Assembly (NCBI RefSeq): GCF_014648095.1
Contig: NZ_BMQL01000014.1
Span: 39,376 to 103,375, forward strand
Length of the DNA: 64,000 nt
Origin: Deinococcus ruber
Lineage (GTDB): Bacteria; Deinococcota; Deinococci; Deinococcales; Deinococcaceae
Direction: 5' to 3'
In this document: one piece after another, positions 37,902 through 47,697 of the stretch
Layout of the letters: each line of letters opens with the position of its first letter
Position numbering within the stretch: position 1 is the first letter of the stretch
The notes under the pieces: model-generated
Databases searched by the model: none
Told to the model about the DNA's origin: nothing
Seen by the model: the letters and a program-made list of their open reading frames with translations, nothing else
Translations under genes and position numbers: made by a program

Positions 37902-39332
37902 ATGCGCTTTTTACGGGCCTGGATCACCGCCGTGCTGCTGAGTGTGCTGGGCTATCTGCTGTTCTTGTGGCTGGGGCTGGCCTATCCGCCGCTGCGCCTG
38001 TTCGGGGCCATGACGCAGCTGCTGGGCGTGCCGAAGATCTTTCAGCTCGTCCACGCCGTCTTCGGCCTGGGGCAGGGCGGCAAGATCTTCGCGTTTTCCG
38101 GCGTGGCGGTGCTGTGGCTGGGCGGCCTGACGCTGCTGGGCGGCCTGTGGCGCGGCAGGATTGCGGGCCTGATCGTCTTCGTGCTGGGTCTGGCCTTTAC
38201 GCCGTGGTACATCGCGCTGGGGTACGGCGTGGCCTTCTGGCTGCTGCTGGACGCGGTCAACGTGTGGCTGACTCCCCGCGTGCGGGCCGTGACCGTGCGC
38301 CCCGTGCCACCCGATACCGGCAGACGAACCACGACCCTGGCGCTGGCAACAGGCGGCGCGGTGGTCGCGGGCGGCGGCCTGACGGCCCTGTTCCGCGATC
38401 CGGGCGCGGGGGCACCCACCCAGGCCGCCAGCATCGTACCGGGGCAGCCGCTGCCCTTCGGCGTTACACCCACCTCTCAGTGGTACTACGTGTCGAAGAA
38501 CCTGGAACCCTTCGACCCCAACGTGGACGGCAAGACCTGGAGCCTGAAGGTGGGCGGCCTCGTTCGCACACCGCTGACGCTCTCGCTGGCCGATCTGAAG
38601 GGCTTTGCACCCGTTACCGAGGAACTCACGCTGTCGTGCATCTCCAACCCGCTGGGCGGCCCGCTCATCTCCAACGGCATCTGGGAGGGCTTCCGGCTGT
38701 CAGAGTTGCTGAAAAAGGCGGGCGTGCAGGGCGGCGCAAAATATCTGCTGTGGGAGGCCGCCGACGGCTACACCGAGTCGCTCCCGCTGGGCCGCGCCCT
38801 CGAAGACGACATTCTGCTGGTGCACACCCTAAACGGGCAGCCGCTCACGCCCAAGCACGGCTACCCGCTGCGGGTACTGATTCCGGGACGCTACGGCATG
38901 AAGCAGCCGCGCTGGATCACCAACATTACGTTGTCGGCCACCGACGTGCCCGGCTACTGGGTTCGGCGTGGTTGGAGCAAAACGGCGCTGGTCGAGCTGA
39001 CGAGCCGCATCGACCAGCCCGCCGAGATTTCGCCCATCATGAAGGCGGGCGCACCGGGCTTCATCCGGGGAATCGCCTTTTACGGCGACCAGCCGATCAC
39101 CAAGGTCGAAGTGACCACCGACGGCGGCAAAACGTGGCAGGCAGCCAGATTGATTGCACCGCGCAGCAAAAGCGTCTGGACGCCCTGGGAGCTGCCCTGG
39201 ACGCCTGCCGCTGGCAGCTACGACGTGCAGGTGCGGGCGTATTCGGGCGAGAAAGTGCAGAAAAAGGTCGAATCCGACGCGCTGCCGGAAGGGGCGACGG
39301 GCTATCACCACTTCATCGTCAATGTGAGCTGA
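37902..39332 (+). CDS. Membrane-bound molybdopterin-dependent oxidoreductase (sulfite-oxidase family)
   Basis: 476 residues. The first ~130 residues hold about four membrane helices. A Tat-like segment (RRTTTLALATGGAVVAGGG, ~141-159) leads into a periplasmic Moco domain with the cofactor Cys in EELTLSCISNPLGG (~246) and the RYGMKQPRWITNI motif (~330). A C-terminal dimerisation domain follows (TKVEVTTDGGKTWQAARL). It oxidises or reduces a small oxyanion or sulfoxide outside the membrane; substrate unknown. AGGAGG lies 9 nt before the ATG. Confidence 0.92.
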   Translation: MRFLRAWITAVLLSVLGYLLFLWLGLAYPPLRLFGAMTQLLGVPKIFQLVHAVFGLGQGGKIFAFSGVAVLWLGGLTLLGGLWRGRIAGLIVFVLGLAFTPWYIALGYGVAFWLLLDAVNVWLTPRVRAVTVRPVPPDTGRRTTTLALATGGAVVAGGGLTALFRDPGAGAPTQAASIVPGQPLPFGVTPTSQWYYVSKNLEPFDPNVDGKTWSLKVGGLVRTPLTLSLADLKGFAPVTEELTLSCISNPLGGPLISNGIWEGFRLSELLKKAGVQGGAKYLLWEAADGYTESLPLGRALEDDILLVHTLNGQPLTPKHGYPLRVLIPGRYGMKQPRWITNITLSATDVPGYWVRRGWSKTALVELTSRIDQPAEISPIMKAGAPGFIRGIAFYGDQPITKVEVTTDGGKTWQAARLIAPRSKSVWTPWELPWTPAAGSYDVQVRAYSGEKVQKKVESDALPEGATGYHHFIVNVS

Positions 39333-39356
39333 AGCGAAGTTCGGATTCAGACAACA

Positions 39357-39389
39357 GGAAAGGCCCGACCGCTTCAGTCGGGCCTTTCC
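39357..39389. terminator. Bidirectional terminator
   Basis: GGAAAGGCCCGAC 39357-39369 pairs with GTCGGGCCTTTCC 39377-39389 (13-bp stem, 7-nt loop) between convergent genes. Confidence 0.88.
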
Positions 39390-39421
39390 TCTCTTCTTCT
39401 CTTCCCGGTGGTTACCCGGCT

Positions 39422-40426
39422 TCACATCCCGGCAGAAATGGTCTGGCGAACCCGCAGGTCGCCCCGCTTCCGCGCCGACCCAAAGGCCACCAGGGCCAGC
39501 CCGGCGAGCAGCCACACCGACAGCACCAGCACGGGCGCTCCTGACCCGAAGCCGTCGAAGAAGGCGGTCGAGCGCAACAGCGTTCCGATGGCTCCGGGTG
39601 GCAGCAGCTGCCCCACCGCGCCCCACACGCCCGGATACATCTGCGGCGCACTCGAAAGGGCCGAGAACGGATTGCCCAGCAGCATCAGAATGGCCGCGCC
39701 CAGCCCCAGGCCCGCCACGCCGAGGTTGGCTTCCAGGCCCAGAATCAGCGAAACCGTCGCGCCGATGCCCAGGCTGAGGCATAGCCCGTTGATCCAGTAC
39801 GAGCCACCCAGCGTGCCGAAGCCGCCCTGAAGGATGCCTGCCACCGCAAAGCCGCTGAACACCGCGATCAGCAGCGCTCCGGTCACCCGCTCGCGGCCAC
39901 GCGCAAAATTACGGGTCAGCAGCAGACCGCTGAGCATGCCACTCAGCACCAGTGGAAGGGCCGCCGCCCCCAGTCCTGCCTGACGCGGATCGTCCTGAGT
40001 CGCGGGAACGACGTCTTCGACCAGTTTCCCGGCGGCGCTGTCCGGTGTCGCCAGCGTTCCGGCGATCTGGGTCAGCAGTTGCGCGACGGCGGGGCTGGCT
40101 GCCGAAGCCGTCAGGATGCGCGGCCCCTTCGGCGTGGCGAGCAGCGCCCCGTACACCTCGCGCTGCAAGATGGCCTGCCGTGCCTGCACTTCCGTGTCGT
40201 ACCCGGTCAGGTCGAAGGCTCCGGGGCGGGCCGTTTCCAGACGTTGCCGAATCTGCTGCGCCACCGCAGGCGGGGCCACCAACGCCAATGGCAGATGATT
40301 GGGCGCGGTGTGGACAGCAGGCCACACGAACACCACCAGCAGCAGCGAAATAATGAGCGCCACCGCAGCGCTGACCCCGATCAGACGCGGCGCAGCAGCG
40401 GCCTCTCCCATGCGACCCTCGTTCAT
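39422..40426 (-). CDS. YhgE/Pip- or ABC-2-type membrane protein
   Basis: 334 residues. One N-terminal helix (GVSAAVALIISLLLVVFVWP) is followed by an extracytoplasmic domain of ~130 residues (LPLALVAPPAVAQQI, REVYGALLATPKGPRI) and five to six C-terminal helices. This is the layout of the ABC-2/YhgE-Pip permeases involved in export. The start at 40426 has GGAGG 4 nt upstream. It is divergent from a TetR gene with two operator-like palindromes between, so it is probably the TetR target. Cargo unknown. Confidence 0.82.
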   Translation of the reverse strand: MNEGRMGEAAAAPRLIGVSAAVALIISLLLVVFVWPAVHTAPNHLPLALVAPPAVAQQIRQRLETARPGAFDLTGYDTEVQARQAILQREVYGALLATPKGPRILTASAASPAVAQLLTQIAGTLATPDSAAGKLVEDVVPATQDDPRQAGLGAAALPLVLSGMLSGLLLTRNFARGRERVTGALLIAVFSGFAVAGILQGGFGTLGGSYWINGLCLSLGIGATVSLILGLEANLGVAGLGLGAAILMLLGNPFSALSSAPQMYPGVWGAVGQLLPPGAIGTLLRSTAFFDGFGSGAPVLVLSVWLLAGLALVAFGSARKRGDLRVRQTISAGM

Positions 40427-40457
40427 ACGACCTCCCCACCGAACGAACAAAAAGGAA

Positions 40458-40518
40458 TGAACATTCAGTTTTCTAGAGCATACGGAGAGCGGCGGCGCGT
40501 GTCAAGAATGAACGTTCA
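40458..40518. promoter_or_regulatory. Two TetR operator palindromes
   Basis: TGAACATTCA at 40458-40467 and TGAACGTTCA at 40509-40518 share the palindromic core TGAACRTTCA. The second overlaps the -35 position (17 nt before CATACT at 40532) of the tetR promoter, so autorepression is likely. Confidence 0.75.
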
Positions 40519-40544
40519 CTTTTATCTGGTGCATACTGGGCGGC

Positions 40545-41168
40545 ATGCCGAAAGTATCCGGCGCTCACCTCGAAGAGCGCAGAGTTCAGATTCTGGACGC
40601 CGCTGCACAGGTCTTCGCGCAGGGCGGGTTTCATGCCACCAGCATGGCCGACGTGATTCAGGCGAGCGGCCTGTCGGCGGGCAGCATGTACCGCTATTTC
40701 AGGAGCAAAGACGACCTGATCGGCGGCGTCGTCGAGCGCCTGATGGAAACGGTGATGACCGAACTGCTGCGGGTGGGGCAGCAGGCCGCGCCGGGGCTGG
40801 CAACGCTGCCGCTGAGCATTCAGGCGGCCCAGCACCTGCTGAGCGCTCATCCGCTGATCTCCAGCCTGTTGCCGCAGCTGTGGACAGAAGCTGCCCGGGA
40901 TGAGGCGATTCGCGGGCGTGCCCAGATGTTTTACGGCAGGCTGCTGGCCCACTTCCGGGGCAGTATCGAGCGCGAGCAGGCCAACGGTCATCTGAGCGCC
41001 GATCTGAACGCAGAAGCAGTCGCGCAGGTCGGTCTGGCGCTCATTCAGGGCTATATGGTGCAGCGCCTGCTGCTTCAGGAAAATGTCAATCCGGCGCTGT
41101 ACGTGCAGACGGTGCAGCAGTTGATCGGCACCGAGCAGCCCGTGACCGCTGAACCAGCAACCACCTGA
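40545..41168 (+). CDS. TetR-family transcriptional regulator
   Basis: 207 residues. The N-terminal helix-turn-helix reads RRVQILDAAAQVFAQGGFH, then ADVIQASGLSAGSMYRYFRSK (~35-55), typical TetR. The C-terminal ligand domain is all-helical. CATACT lies 7 nt before the ATG. It is divergent from the YhgE/ABC-2 membrane protein with shared operators. A bidirectional hairpin (41173-41206) follows. Confidence 0.93.
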   Translation: MPKVSGAHLEERRVQILDAAAQVFAQGGFHATSMADVIQASGLSAGSMYRYFRSKDDLIGGVVERLMETVMTELLRVGQQAAPGLATLPLSIQAAQHLLSAHPLISSLLPQLWTEAARDEAIRGRAQMFYGRLLAHFRGSIEREQANGHLSADLNAEAVAQVGLALIQGYMVQRLLLQENVNPALYVQTVQQLIGTEQPVTAEPATT

Positions 41169-41172
41169 AAAC

Positions 41173-41206
41173 ACACAGAGCGCGGGAAAGCCCCTGCGCT
41201 CTGTGT
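41173..41206. terminator. Hairpin between tetR and aquaporin genes
   Basis: ACACAGAGCGC 41173-41183 pairs with GCGCTCTGTGT 41196-41206; on the minus strand it is followed by TTTTC, so it suits the aquaporin transcript. Confidence 0.7.
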
Positions 41207-41263
41207 TGCGACCGACGTGTCACGAAATCGGTCAGCGTTTTCTACTTTTTCCCGCTGTGGACC

Positions 41264-41938
41264 TTAGCGCCGTCCAGCAGGCACGTACAGTTCGGCGGGC
41301 GAGGCCAGGAAGCGGGCCAGCAGGCCACCGATCAGGCCACCCACGAGCGGCATGACGAGGTACAGCACGCCGTTGCCGAAGCTGATCAGGCCGCCGAACA
41401 TCAGCGAGAGGGCGATGGCCGGATTCAGCACGCCGCCGCTGAACGCCCCGGCCACACCGATGCCGATGGCGAGCGCCAGACCGATGGCGAACGCCGCCGC
41501 GCCGACTTCCACCTTGCTGACCACCACGCGGGTAACGGTGAAGGTCAGGATGAACGCTCCCAGCAGTTCGGCCAGCCAGAAGCCCGCATTCGCCGGAACT
41601 GCGCCCGCCGGATGCCCCAGCCCCCGCAGCAGGCTGGTCGCCAGCAGCATCGCCAGCACCGCGCCCACGATCTGCGCCACGATGTACTGCAATCCCTCCA
41701 TCAGCGGAAACTGACGGGCAGCGATCAGGGCAGTGGTGACGGCAGGATTGATCTGTGCACCCGACACCTTGCCGATAGCGACGACCATCACGCCGAGCGT
41801 CAGGCCGACGACGGCAAAGGTGGTGCCCGCCGGAGCCAGCAGCGCCGATGTGACGAGCAGAAAGGTGCCGATGGCCTCGGCAGTGAGGCGCTGAGACATG
41901 CTGTGGACGGCATCTGGCAGTTGTTCGGTGGTGGTCAT
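41264..41938 (-). CDS. Aquaporin-family (MIP) channel
   Basis: 224 residues and six helices with both pore motifs intact: SGAQINPAVT (NPA 1, ~60) and SGGVLNPAIAL (NPA 2, ~176). It facilitates water or small-solute movement across the membrane. GGGAG lies 5 nt before the ATG at 41938. A TATACT box at 42020-42015 gives a candidate promoter. The selectivity-filter residues cannot be judged reliably by eye, so water versus glycerol is open. Confidence 0.94.
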   Translation of the reverse strand: MTTTEQLPDAVHSMSQRLTAEAIGTFLLVTSALLAPAGTTFAVVGLTLGVMVVAIGKVSGAQINPAVTTALIAARQFPLMEGLQYIVAQIVGAVLAMLLATSLLRGLGHPAGAVPANAGFWLAELLGAFILTFTVTRVVVSKVEVGAAAFAIGLALAIGIGVAGAFSGGVLNPAIALSLMFGGLISFGNGVLYLVMPLVGGLIGGLLARFLASPAELYVPAGRR

Positions 41939-42077
41939 AGAAACTCCCTTGGCCCAGCTGAAGAACGGCATTCAGCACCGGGCACTCTTCGGATGTGAAA
42001 AATCCGTCTTTTTCAGTATAGCGGCGGTGTGTCCTGCTCAGCCGCCCTGAAGCCGACCACCACCGGACTGCGTGCCT

Positions 42078-43295
<1,218 letters not shown>

Positions 43296-43480
43296 GAGGG
43301 CCAGTTTAGCGGCTGGATGTCAGGAGGGGCGCAGGCCGCCGCCGATCTTCACGCTCAGCTCACAACGCGGCCCCAGCCTGACGCAGCCTTGAGACCCGCA
43401 GCCGTTTTCAGTTTTGGGTCAGGCAGCGGGCGAAGAGTGGACAGCACCGAAGTTCAAGCCCACTTCCCAGGAGGCCCACC

Positions 43481-44776
43481 ATGCACACTACTACCAAGCA
43501 CGCCAACAGAATTTTGATGCTGACCCTTTCCGCCGCACTGCTCGTCTCGCCCGCCCTTTCGAGCGCCCACGCCAGCGGAGCCAAACTGAGCACCCAGAGC
43601 ATCATCGTGAATCCGGCGCAGCCAGAACTCGGCGTGCGCGTGTGGGTCAACAAAGACCCGCAGGGCAAGGGCGTCGCCAGCTACCGGATCGGAGAGCAGA
43701 TTCGCGTGGGCGTACAGACCAGCGAAGACGCCTACGTGTACCTGTTCGACGTGAACAGCCGGGGCGAGATCAGTCTGTTCGTGCCCAACGGCTACGACGG
43801 CCCGAAGGGGAATTTCGTGCAGGGCGGCAGCAGAAACGTCTTTCCCGGTCAGGGCGCGAAATACACCCTGACGGTGGGCGGTCCACGCGGACAGGACCGC
43901 ATTCTGGCGCTCGCCAGCCGCGTGCAGCTCGATCTGAGCGACATCGCCACCTTTGCCGGAGAGCAGGGTTTCGGGTCGGTGACGGTGCAGGGCGAGGCGC
44001 GGCTGGGTCAGGGACTGTCGGACGCCGTGAGCGGTCTGGACGCCCAGGACTGGGTGACGGCGGTGACGTGGTACGGCGTGGGCGTGCAGGGCCAGGGCAA
44101 TCCGCAGGCCACCGGGCCGCTGACCGTGCTGACGCCTGCACCCGCTCAGCCTGCCCCCACCGAGCCGTCTCAGCCCGACACCACCCCCGTCCAGACGCAG
44201 CCTGTCACGAGCATCCAACCGGGCGAGCGCCAGGACGGCAGCTTCGACAGCGTGATTCAGGACGCCTTTACCCGCACTCGCGGCGCGGAAGCCCTGGGCA
44301 GCGCCGAAACGTATGTGAGCCGCTGGGGAACTGGCGTGTGGCAGAAATTTACCGGAGCGGCAGCCTACGGCAGAGCGGTCATCCTGCACGCCGACGGCTC
44401 GTCGCGGGCGTACTCGGTGCACGGGCGCATTCTGGAACGCTATCTGGCGCTGAGTACCGCAGAAAGCGGCGGCACCAAGCCCCCGACGCGCCTGGGCTGG
44501 GCGGCAGGCGACGAGAAGATCATTCCGCGCAACCTGTACGGCACCAGCGGCCTGTACGGCTTCTTCCAGAGCGGAGCACTGTACAGCACCGAGAAATACG
44601 GCACCTTCTGGCTGGTCGGCGATCTGCTCAAGAAGTATCAGGGGCTGGGCGGCTCGGGCAGCTTCCTGGGCTTTCCCAACCGCGACCAGTACCTGTCGAA
44701 CGGGGGCTGGGCCGGAGACTTCGAGGGCGGCAGCATCCGGTATGTGAACGGAACGTACGTGGTGACGCGCAAATAA
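43481..44776 (+). CDS. Exported protein with DUF4384 and LGFP repeats
   Basis: 431 residues. A signal peptide (RILMLTLSAALLVSPALSSAHA) leads to a DUF4384 domain (YRIGEQIRVGVQTSEDAYVY, then GEISLFVPN, ~65-105). A Pro/Thr/Gln-rich linker (~220-255) follows, then C-terminal LGFP-type repeats (TRLGWAAGDEK, YGFFQSGALYSTEKYGTFW, SFLGFPNRDQYL, FEGGSIRYVNGTYVV). LGFP repeats bind cell-wall polymers, so this is likely an envelope-associated protein. AGGAGG lies 6 nt before the ATG. Confidence 0.86.
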   Translation: MHTTTKHANRILMLTLSAALLVSPALSSAHASGAKLSTQSIIVNPAQPELGVRVWVNKDPQGKGVASYRIGEQIRVGVQTSEDAYVYLFDVNSRGEISLFVPNGYDGPKGNFVQGGSRNVFPGQGAKYTLTVGGPRGQDRILALASRVQLDLSDIATFAGEQGFGSVTVQGEARLGQGLSDAVSGLDAQDWVTAVTWYGVGVQGQGNPQATGPLTVLTPAPAQPAPTEPSQPDTTPVQTQPVTSIQPGERQDGSFDSVIQDAFTRTRGAEALGSAETYVSRWGTGVWQKFTGAAAYGRAVILHADGSSRAYSVHGRILERYLALSTAESGGTKPPTRLGWAAGDEKIIPRNLYGTSGLYGFFQSGALYSTEKYGTFWLVGDLLKKYQGLGGSGSFLGFPNRDQYLSNGGWAGDFEGGSIRYVNGTYVVTRK

Positions 44777-44838
44777 GACGGGTGTGGAAAAGGCCAGGAC
44801 TCGACGGTGAGGGAATGAAGCGCGGTCCTTAATACACG

Positions 44839-44882
44839 AAAAAAACGCGGCGGGAACGGTCACTTTCACCGTTCCCGCCGCG
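44839..44882 (-). terminator. Terminator of the livJ-like gene
   Basis: A 15-bp perfect stem (44846-44860 with 44868-44882, 7-nt loop); on the minus strand it is followed by seven T. Confidence 0.92.
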
Positions 44883-44897
44883 CCTGCGGAGCTCAGT

Positions 44898-46058
44898 TCA
44901 GGGCTTGGGGGCCTTGACAGTGACCACGCCTGCGGTCGAGAGCTGCAATTTGTCGTTGACCTGACGCACGTACATCTTGGCCGTCATGCGGTCGCCCACG
45001 CTGTTGAAGTCGATGGGGCCGGTCAGGGTGCCGGTGGTCAGATTGGTCTTGCGAATCGCGTCTTCGACCTGGGCACGGCTGGGCAGCTTGTTGCCGTTGG
45101 CCTTGATGGCGTTCAGGATGCCGTTGATGACAACCTTGGTGCTGTCATAGCCCATGATGCCGTAGCCCTGAATATCGGCCTTGTACGTCGCCTTGAAGCG
45201 GGCGGCGATGGCCTTGGCGGAGGGCACCACGGCCAGGGGCGGCGCGATGGTGGTGAAGTAGATGTCCTTGGCTCCGGCTCCGGCCAGCGTCAGCAGCACC
45301 GGACTGTCGTAGCCGTCGCCGCCCATGATCGGGGTACTCACGCCCGCTTCACGCAGCTGCTTGGCAAACGGTCCCACCTGCGGATACAGGCCGCCGAAGT
45401 AGATGGCGTCGGGCTTGGCGAGTTTGATCTTGGTGATGATGCTGGAGAAGTCGCTGATCTCCTCGGTGCCTTCCGAAGCGATGATCTGCACGCCTTTGGC
45501 CTGGAATTCCTTCTGGGCAGCGTCGGCAAGGCCCTGACCATACGGGGTCTTGTCGTTCAGGACGTAGACCTTCTTGGCCTTCAGCGTCTCGATCACGAAA
45601 TCGGCACCGGCAGGCCCCTGCGCGTCGTCGCGGGCACACACGCGGTTGACGTTCGCAAGGCCCCGGTCGGTCACCTTGACGTTGGTGGTCGAGGGCGACA
45701 CGATGGCGAGGTGGCTGGGAGCCAGCGTTTCGCTGCTGGGAATCATGACGCCGCTGTTCATCGGGCCGACCATCGCCAGAATGCCGGGATCGGCAATCAT
45801 GCGGCGGGCGTTGGCATTGCCGGTGGTGGGGTCGCCCTGGTCGTCGTAGGTGACCAGCTGCACGTCGAAGCCCAGCGCCAGAAACTGCGAACGGCTTTCC
45901 TTGATAGCCAGTTCGGTGGAATTGCGAATCTGAAGACCCTGGTCGCTCTTGGGGCCGGAGAGCGGCGACATGCTGGCGATCTTGATGACGGCTACCGCGT
46001 GGGCGCTGCCGAGGCTGAGTGCGCCGAGGGTAAGGACAGATAGGCCAAGTTTCTTCAT
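44898..46058 (-). CDS. livJ: Branched-chain amino acid ABC transporter substrate-binding protein (LivJ-like)
   Basis: 386 residues. A signal peptide (MKKLGLSVLTLGALSLGSAHA) precedes a type-I periplasmic binding fold: KIASMSPLSGPKSDQGLQI (~26-44), VGPMNSGVMIPSSETL, KKVYVLNDKTPYGQGLADA (~163) and KPDAIYFGGLYPQVGPFAKQ. It should bind branched-chain or other amino acids. GGAGG lies 4 nt before the ATG. It is an orphan here: no liv permease or ATPase genes flank it. Confidence 0.92.
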   Translation of the reverse strand: MKKLGLSVLTLGALSLGSAHAVAVIKIASMSPLSGPKSDQGLQIRNSTELAIKESRSQFLALGFDVQLVTYDDQGDPTTGNANARRMIADPGILAMVGPMNSGVMIPSSETLAPSHLAIVSPSTTNVKVTDRGLANVNRVCARDDAQGPAGADFVIETLKAKKVYVLNDKTPYGQGLADAAQKEFQAKGVQIIASEGTEEISDFSSIITKIKLAKPDAIYFGGLYPQVGPFAKQLREAGVSTPIMGGDGYDSPVLLTLAGAGAKDIYFTTIAPPLAVVPSAKAIAARFKATYKADIQGYGIMGYDSTKVVINGILNAIKANGNKLPSRAQVEDAIRKTNLTTGTLTGPIDFNSVGDRMTAKMYVRQVNDKLQLSTAGVVTVKAPKP

Positions 46059-46113
46059 GAATCCTCCACGAAAGTTCGGATCTTACCAGCAGCTTCCACC
46101 GTGGTAATGCTGC

Positions 46114-46142
46114 ATTGTAAGGAAAGATGAGATACAACTCAA
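46114..46142 (-). promoter_or_regulatory. Sigma-70 promoter of the livJ-like gene
   Basis: Minus strand: TTGAGT (46142-46137), 17-nt spacer, TACAAT (46119-46114). The leader would be about 50 nt. Confidence 0.7.
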
Positions 46143-46254
46143 CGGAAGTTAACCTGCTTCATAGACAAGCTCAGGGTTCCTCGTGGATTGGGGCACAGAG
46201 GGTCGCCTGCCCTCAATCCCACTTGCCTGAAACCGAGACGGCGGCAACCAGAGC

Positions 46255-46288
46255 TTGACTTTTTCCCAGATGTAACTAAAATATCTAC
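46255..46288 (+). promoter_or_regulatory. Promoter and operator of the Rrf2-family regulator
   Basis: TTGACT (46255-46260), 16-nt spacer, TAAAAT (46277-46282). Overlapping the -10 is GTAACTAAAATATCTAC (46272-46288), an imperfect palindrome with GTA and TAC ends, repeated before the next gene at 46740-46756. Confidence 0.72.
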
Positions 46289-46310
46289 AAGGTTCGGGAG
46301 GGCCGCAGAC

Positions 46311-46721
46311 ATGAACAGCGAATACTCGATTGCCGTGCATATTCTGTCGCTGCTCAATCACTCTCCCGAACCGATCAGCTCCGAGTACATCGCGGGCAGC
46401 GTGGGCGTCAATCCGGTGGTGATTCGCAGCGTCACAGGCATGCTGCGGCGCGGCGGACTGCTGCATACCCAGCGCGGCGTGATGGGCGCACAGCTGACCC
46501 GCCCACCCGAGCAGATCAGCCTGCTCGACGTGTACCGCGCCGTCAATGCGCCGGGCTCGGTGCTGAAGGTGCACCAGCACCCGAACCCGGCATGTCCGGT
46601 GGGTGCACGGATTCAGGGCGTGCTCGACGACGTGTTCGGACAGGCTCAGGCCGCGCTGGAGGCCCGACTGGCAACAGTGTTCCTGTCGGATATCAGCACT
46701 GCCCTGCACCAGACGGCCTGA
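46311..46721 (+). CDS. Rrf2-family transcriptional regulator (YwnA/HypR-like)
   Basis: 136 residues. Winged-helix start SEYSIAVHILSLLNHSP, EYIAGSVGVNPVVIRSVTGML (~25-45) and wing RGGLLHTQRGVMGAQLTRPP match the Rrf2 family. It lacks the three-cysteine cluster of IscR/NsrR and has a single Cys (NPACPVGARI, ~95), so it may be a thiol-based sensor like HypR. GGGAGG lies 9 nt before the ATG. The same palindrome precedes it and the adjacent quinone-reductase gene, implying direct control of both. Confidence 0.9.
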   Translation: MNSEYSIAVHILSLLNHSPEPISSEYIAGSVGVNPVVIRSVTGMLRRGGLLHTQRGVMGAQLTRPPEQISLLDVYRAVNAPGSVLKVHQHPNPACPVGARIQGVLDDVFGQAQAALEARLATVFLSDISTALHQTA

Positions 46722-46739
46722 TTTTTTTTGCCGCCGCCT

Positions 46740-46756
46740 GTAAGTTATTTTCCTAC
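46740..46756 (+). promoter_or_regulatory. Second Rrf2-type operator, upstream of the QOR2-like gene
   Basis: GTAAGTTATTTTCCTAC matches the 17-bp site before the regulator in its GTAA start, its CTAC end and most of its AT-rich core. Confidence 0.7.
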
Positions 46757-46790
46757 ATCTTCGCCCTCTCGCCAGATTTACAGGAGTTCT

Positions 46791-47642
46791 ATGATCGCCA
46801 TTACCGGAGCCACCGGCCACCTCGGCCACCTGACCATCGAAGCGCTGCTGAACAGCGGCACGCCTGCCTCTCAGATCGTGGCAATTGTTCGCAGCCCCGA
46901 AAAGGCCACCGAACTCGCCGCAAAGGGTGTGCAGGTGCGCCAGGGCGATTACCTTCACCCGGAGACTCTGCCAGCAGCCCTGGCAGGCGTCGAAAAGTTG
47001 CTGCTGATCTCGTCGAACGATTTCAATGACCGGGTGGGCCAGCACCGCCGCGTGATCGAAGCGGCAAAGCAGGCGGGCGTGAAGCTGCTGGCGTACACCA
47101 GCCTGCTGCGGGCCGACACCTCGAAACTGAGCCTCGCTGCCGACCACAAGGCCACCGAGGAGGCTCTCCGCGCTTCCGGCGTGCCGTTCGTGTTCCTCCG
47201 CAACGGCTGGTATCTGGAGAATTACAACCCCGCGCAGGCGGCTGAAACGGGCGCGGTGCTGGGCAGCGCCGGAGAAGGGCGGGTCAGTGCGGCAGCCCGC
47301 GCCGATTACGCGGCGGCAGCAGCGGCAGTGCTGACCCAGCCGAATCAGGAAAACAAGATCTACGAACTCGGCGGCGACAGCGCGTTTACCCTCGGTGAGC
47401 TGGCCGCCGAAGTCGCCGCGCAGAGCGGCAAAGCGGTGACGTATCAGAACATGCCCGAAGCCGCCTACGCCCAGTTGCTGCTGAGCTTCGGCGTGCCCAC
47501 GCCCGTGGCTCACATGCTGGCCGACTCGGATACCGGGCTGGAACAGGGCGAGCTGTACACCGACAGCCGCGACCTGAGCACGCTGATCGGGCGGCCCACC
47601 AAGACCCTGCAAGAAGGCGTGCAGTCGGCCTTGCAGAGCTGA
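46791..47642 (+). CDS. NAD(P)H:quinone oxidoreductase, QOR2/YtfG-type (NmrA fold)
   Basis: 283 residues. Rossmann start IAITGATGHLGHLTIEALL, GVQVRQGDYLHPETLPAALAGVEKLLLISS (~43-72), KLLAYTSLLRADTSKLSLAADHKATEEAL and FLRNGWYLENY are characteristic of QOR2/YtfG. It reduces quinones with NADPH and is usually part of electrophile or disulfide-stress responses. AGGAG lies 5 nt before the ATG. It follows the Rrf2 gene by 69 nt and shares its operator. Confidence 0.92.
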   Translation: MIAITGATGHLGHLTIEALLNSGTPASQIVAIVRSPEKATELAAKGVQVRQGDYLHPETLPAALAGVEKLLLISSNDFNDRVGQHRRVIEAAKQAGVKLLAYTSLLRADTSKLSLAADHKATEEALRASGVPFVFLRNGWYLENYNPAQAAETGAVLGSAGEGRVSAAARADYAAAAAAVLTQPNQENKIYELGGDSAFTLGELAAEVAAQSGKAVTYQNMPEAAYAQLLLSFGVPTPVAHMLADSDTGLEQGELYTDSRDLSTLIGRPTKTLQEGVQSALQS

Positions 47643-47646
47643 AGCG

Positions 47647-47697
47647 AGCCAGCAGAGAGGGCCAGACATTCAACGTGTCTGGCCCTCTCTGCTGGCT
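47647..47697. terminator. Bidirectional terminator with a 22-bp perfect stem
   Basis: 47647-47668 pairs with 47676-47697 with no mismatch (7-nt loop). It fills the gap between the convergent QOR2 and DUF4173 genes. Confidence 0.88.
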
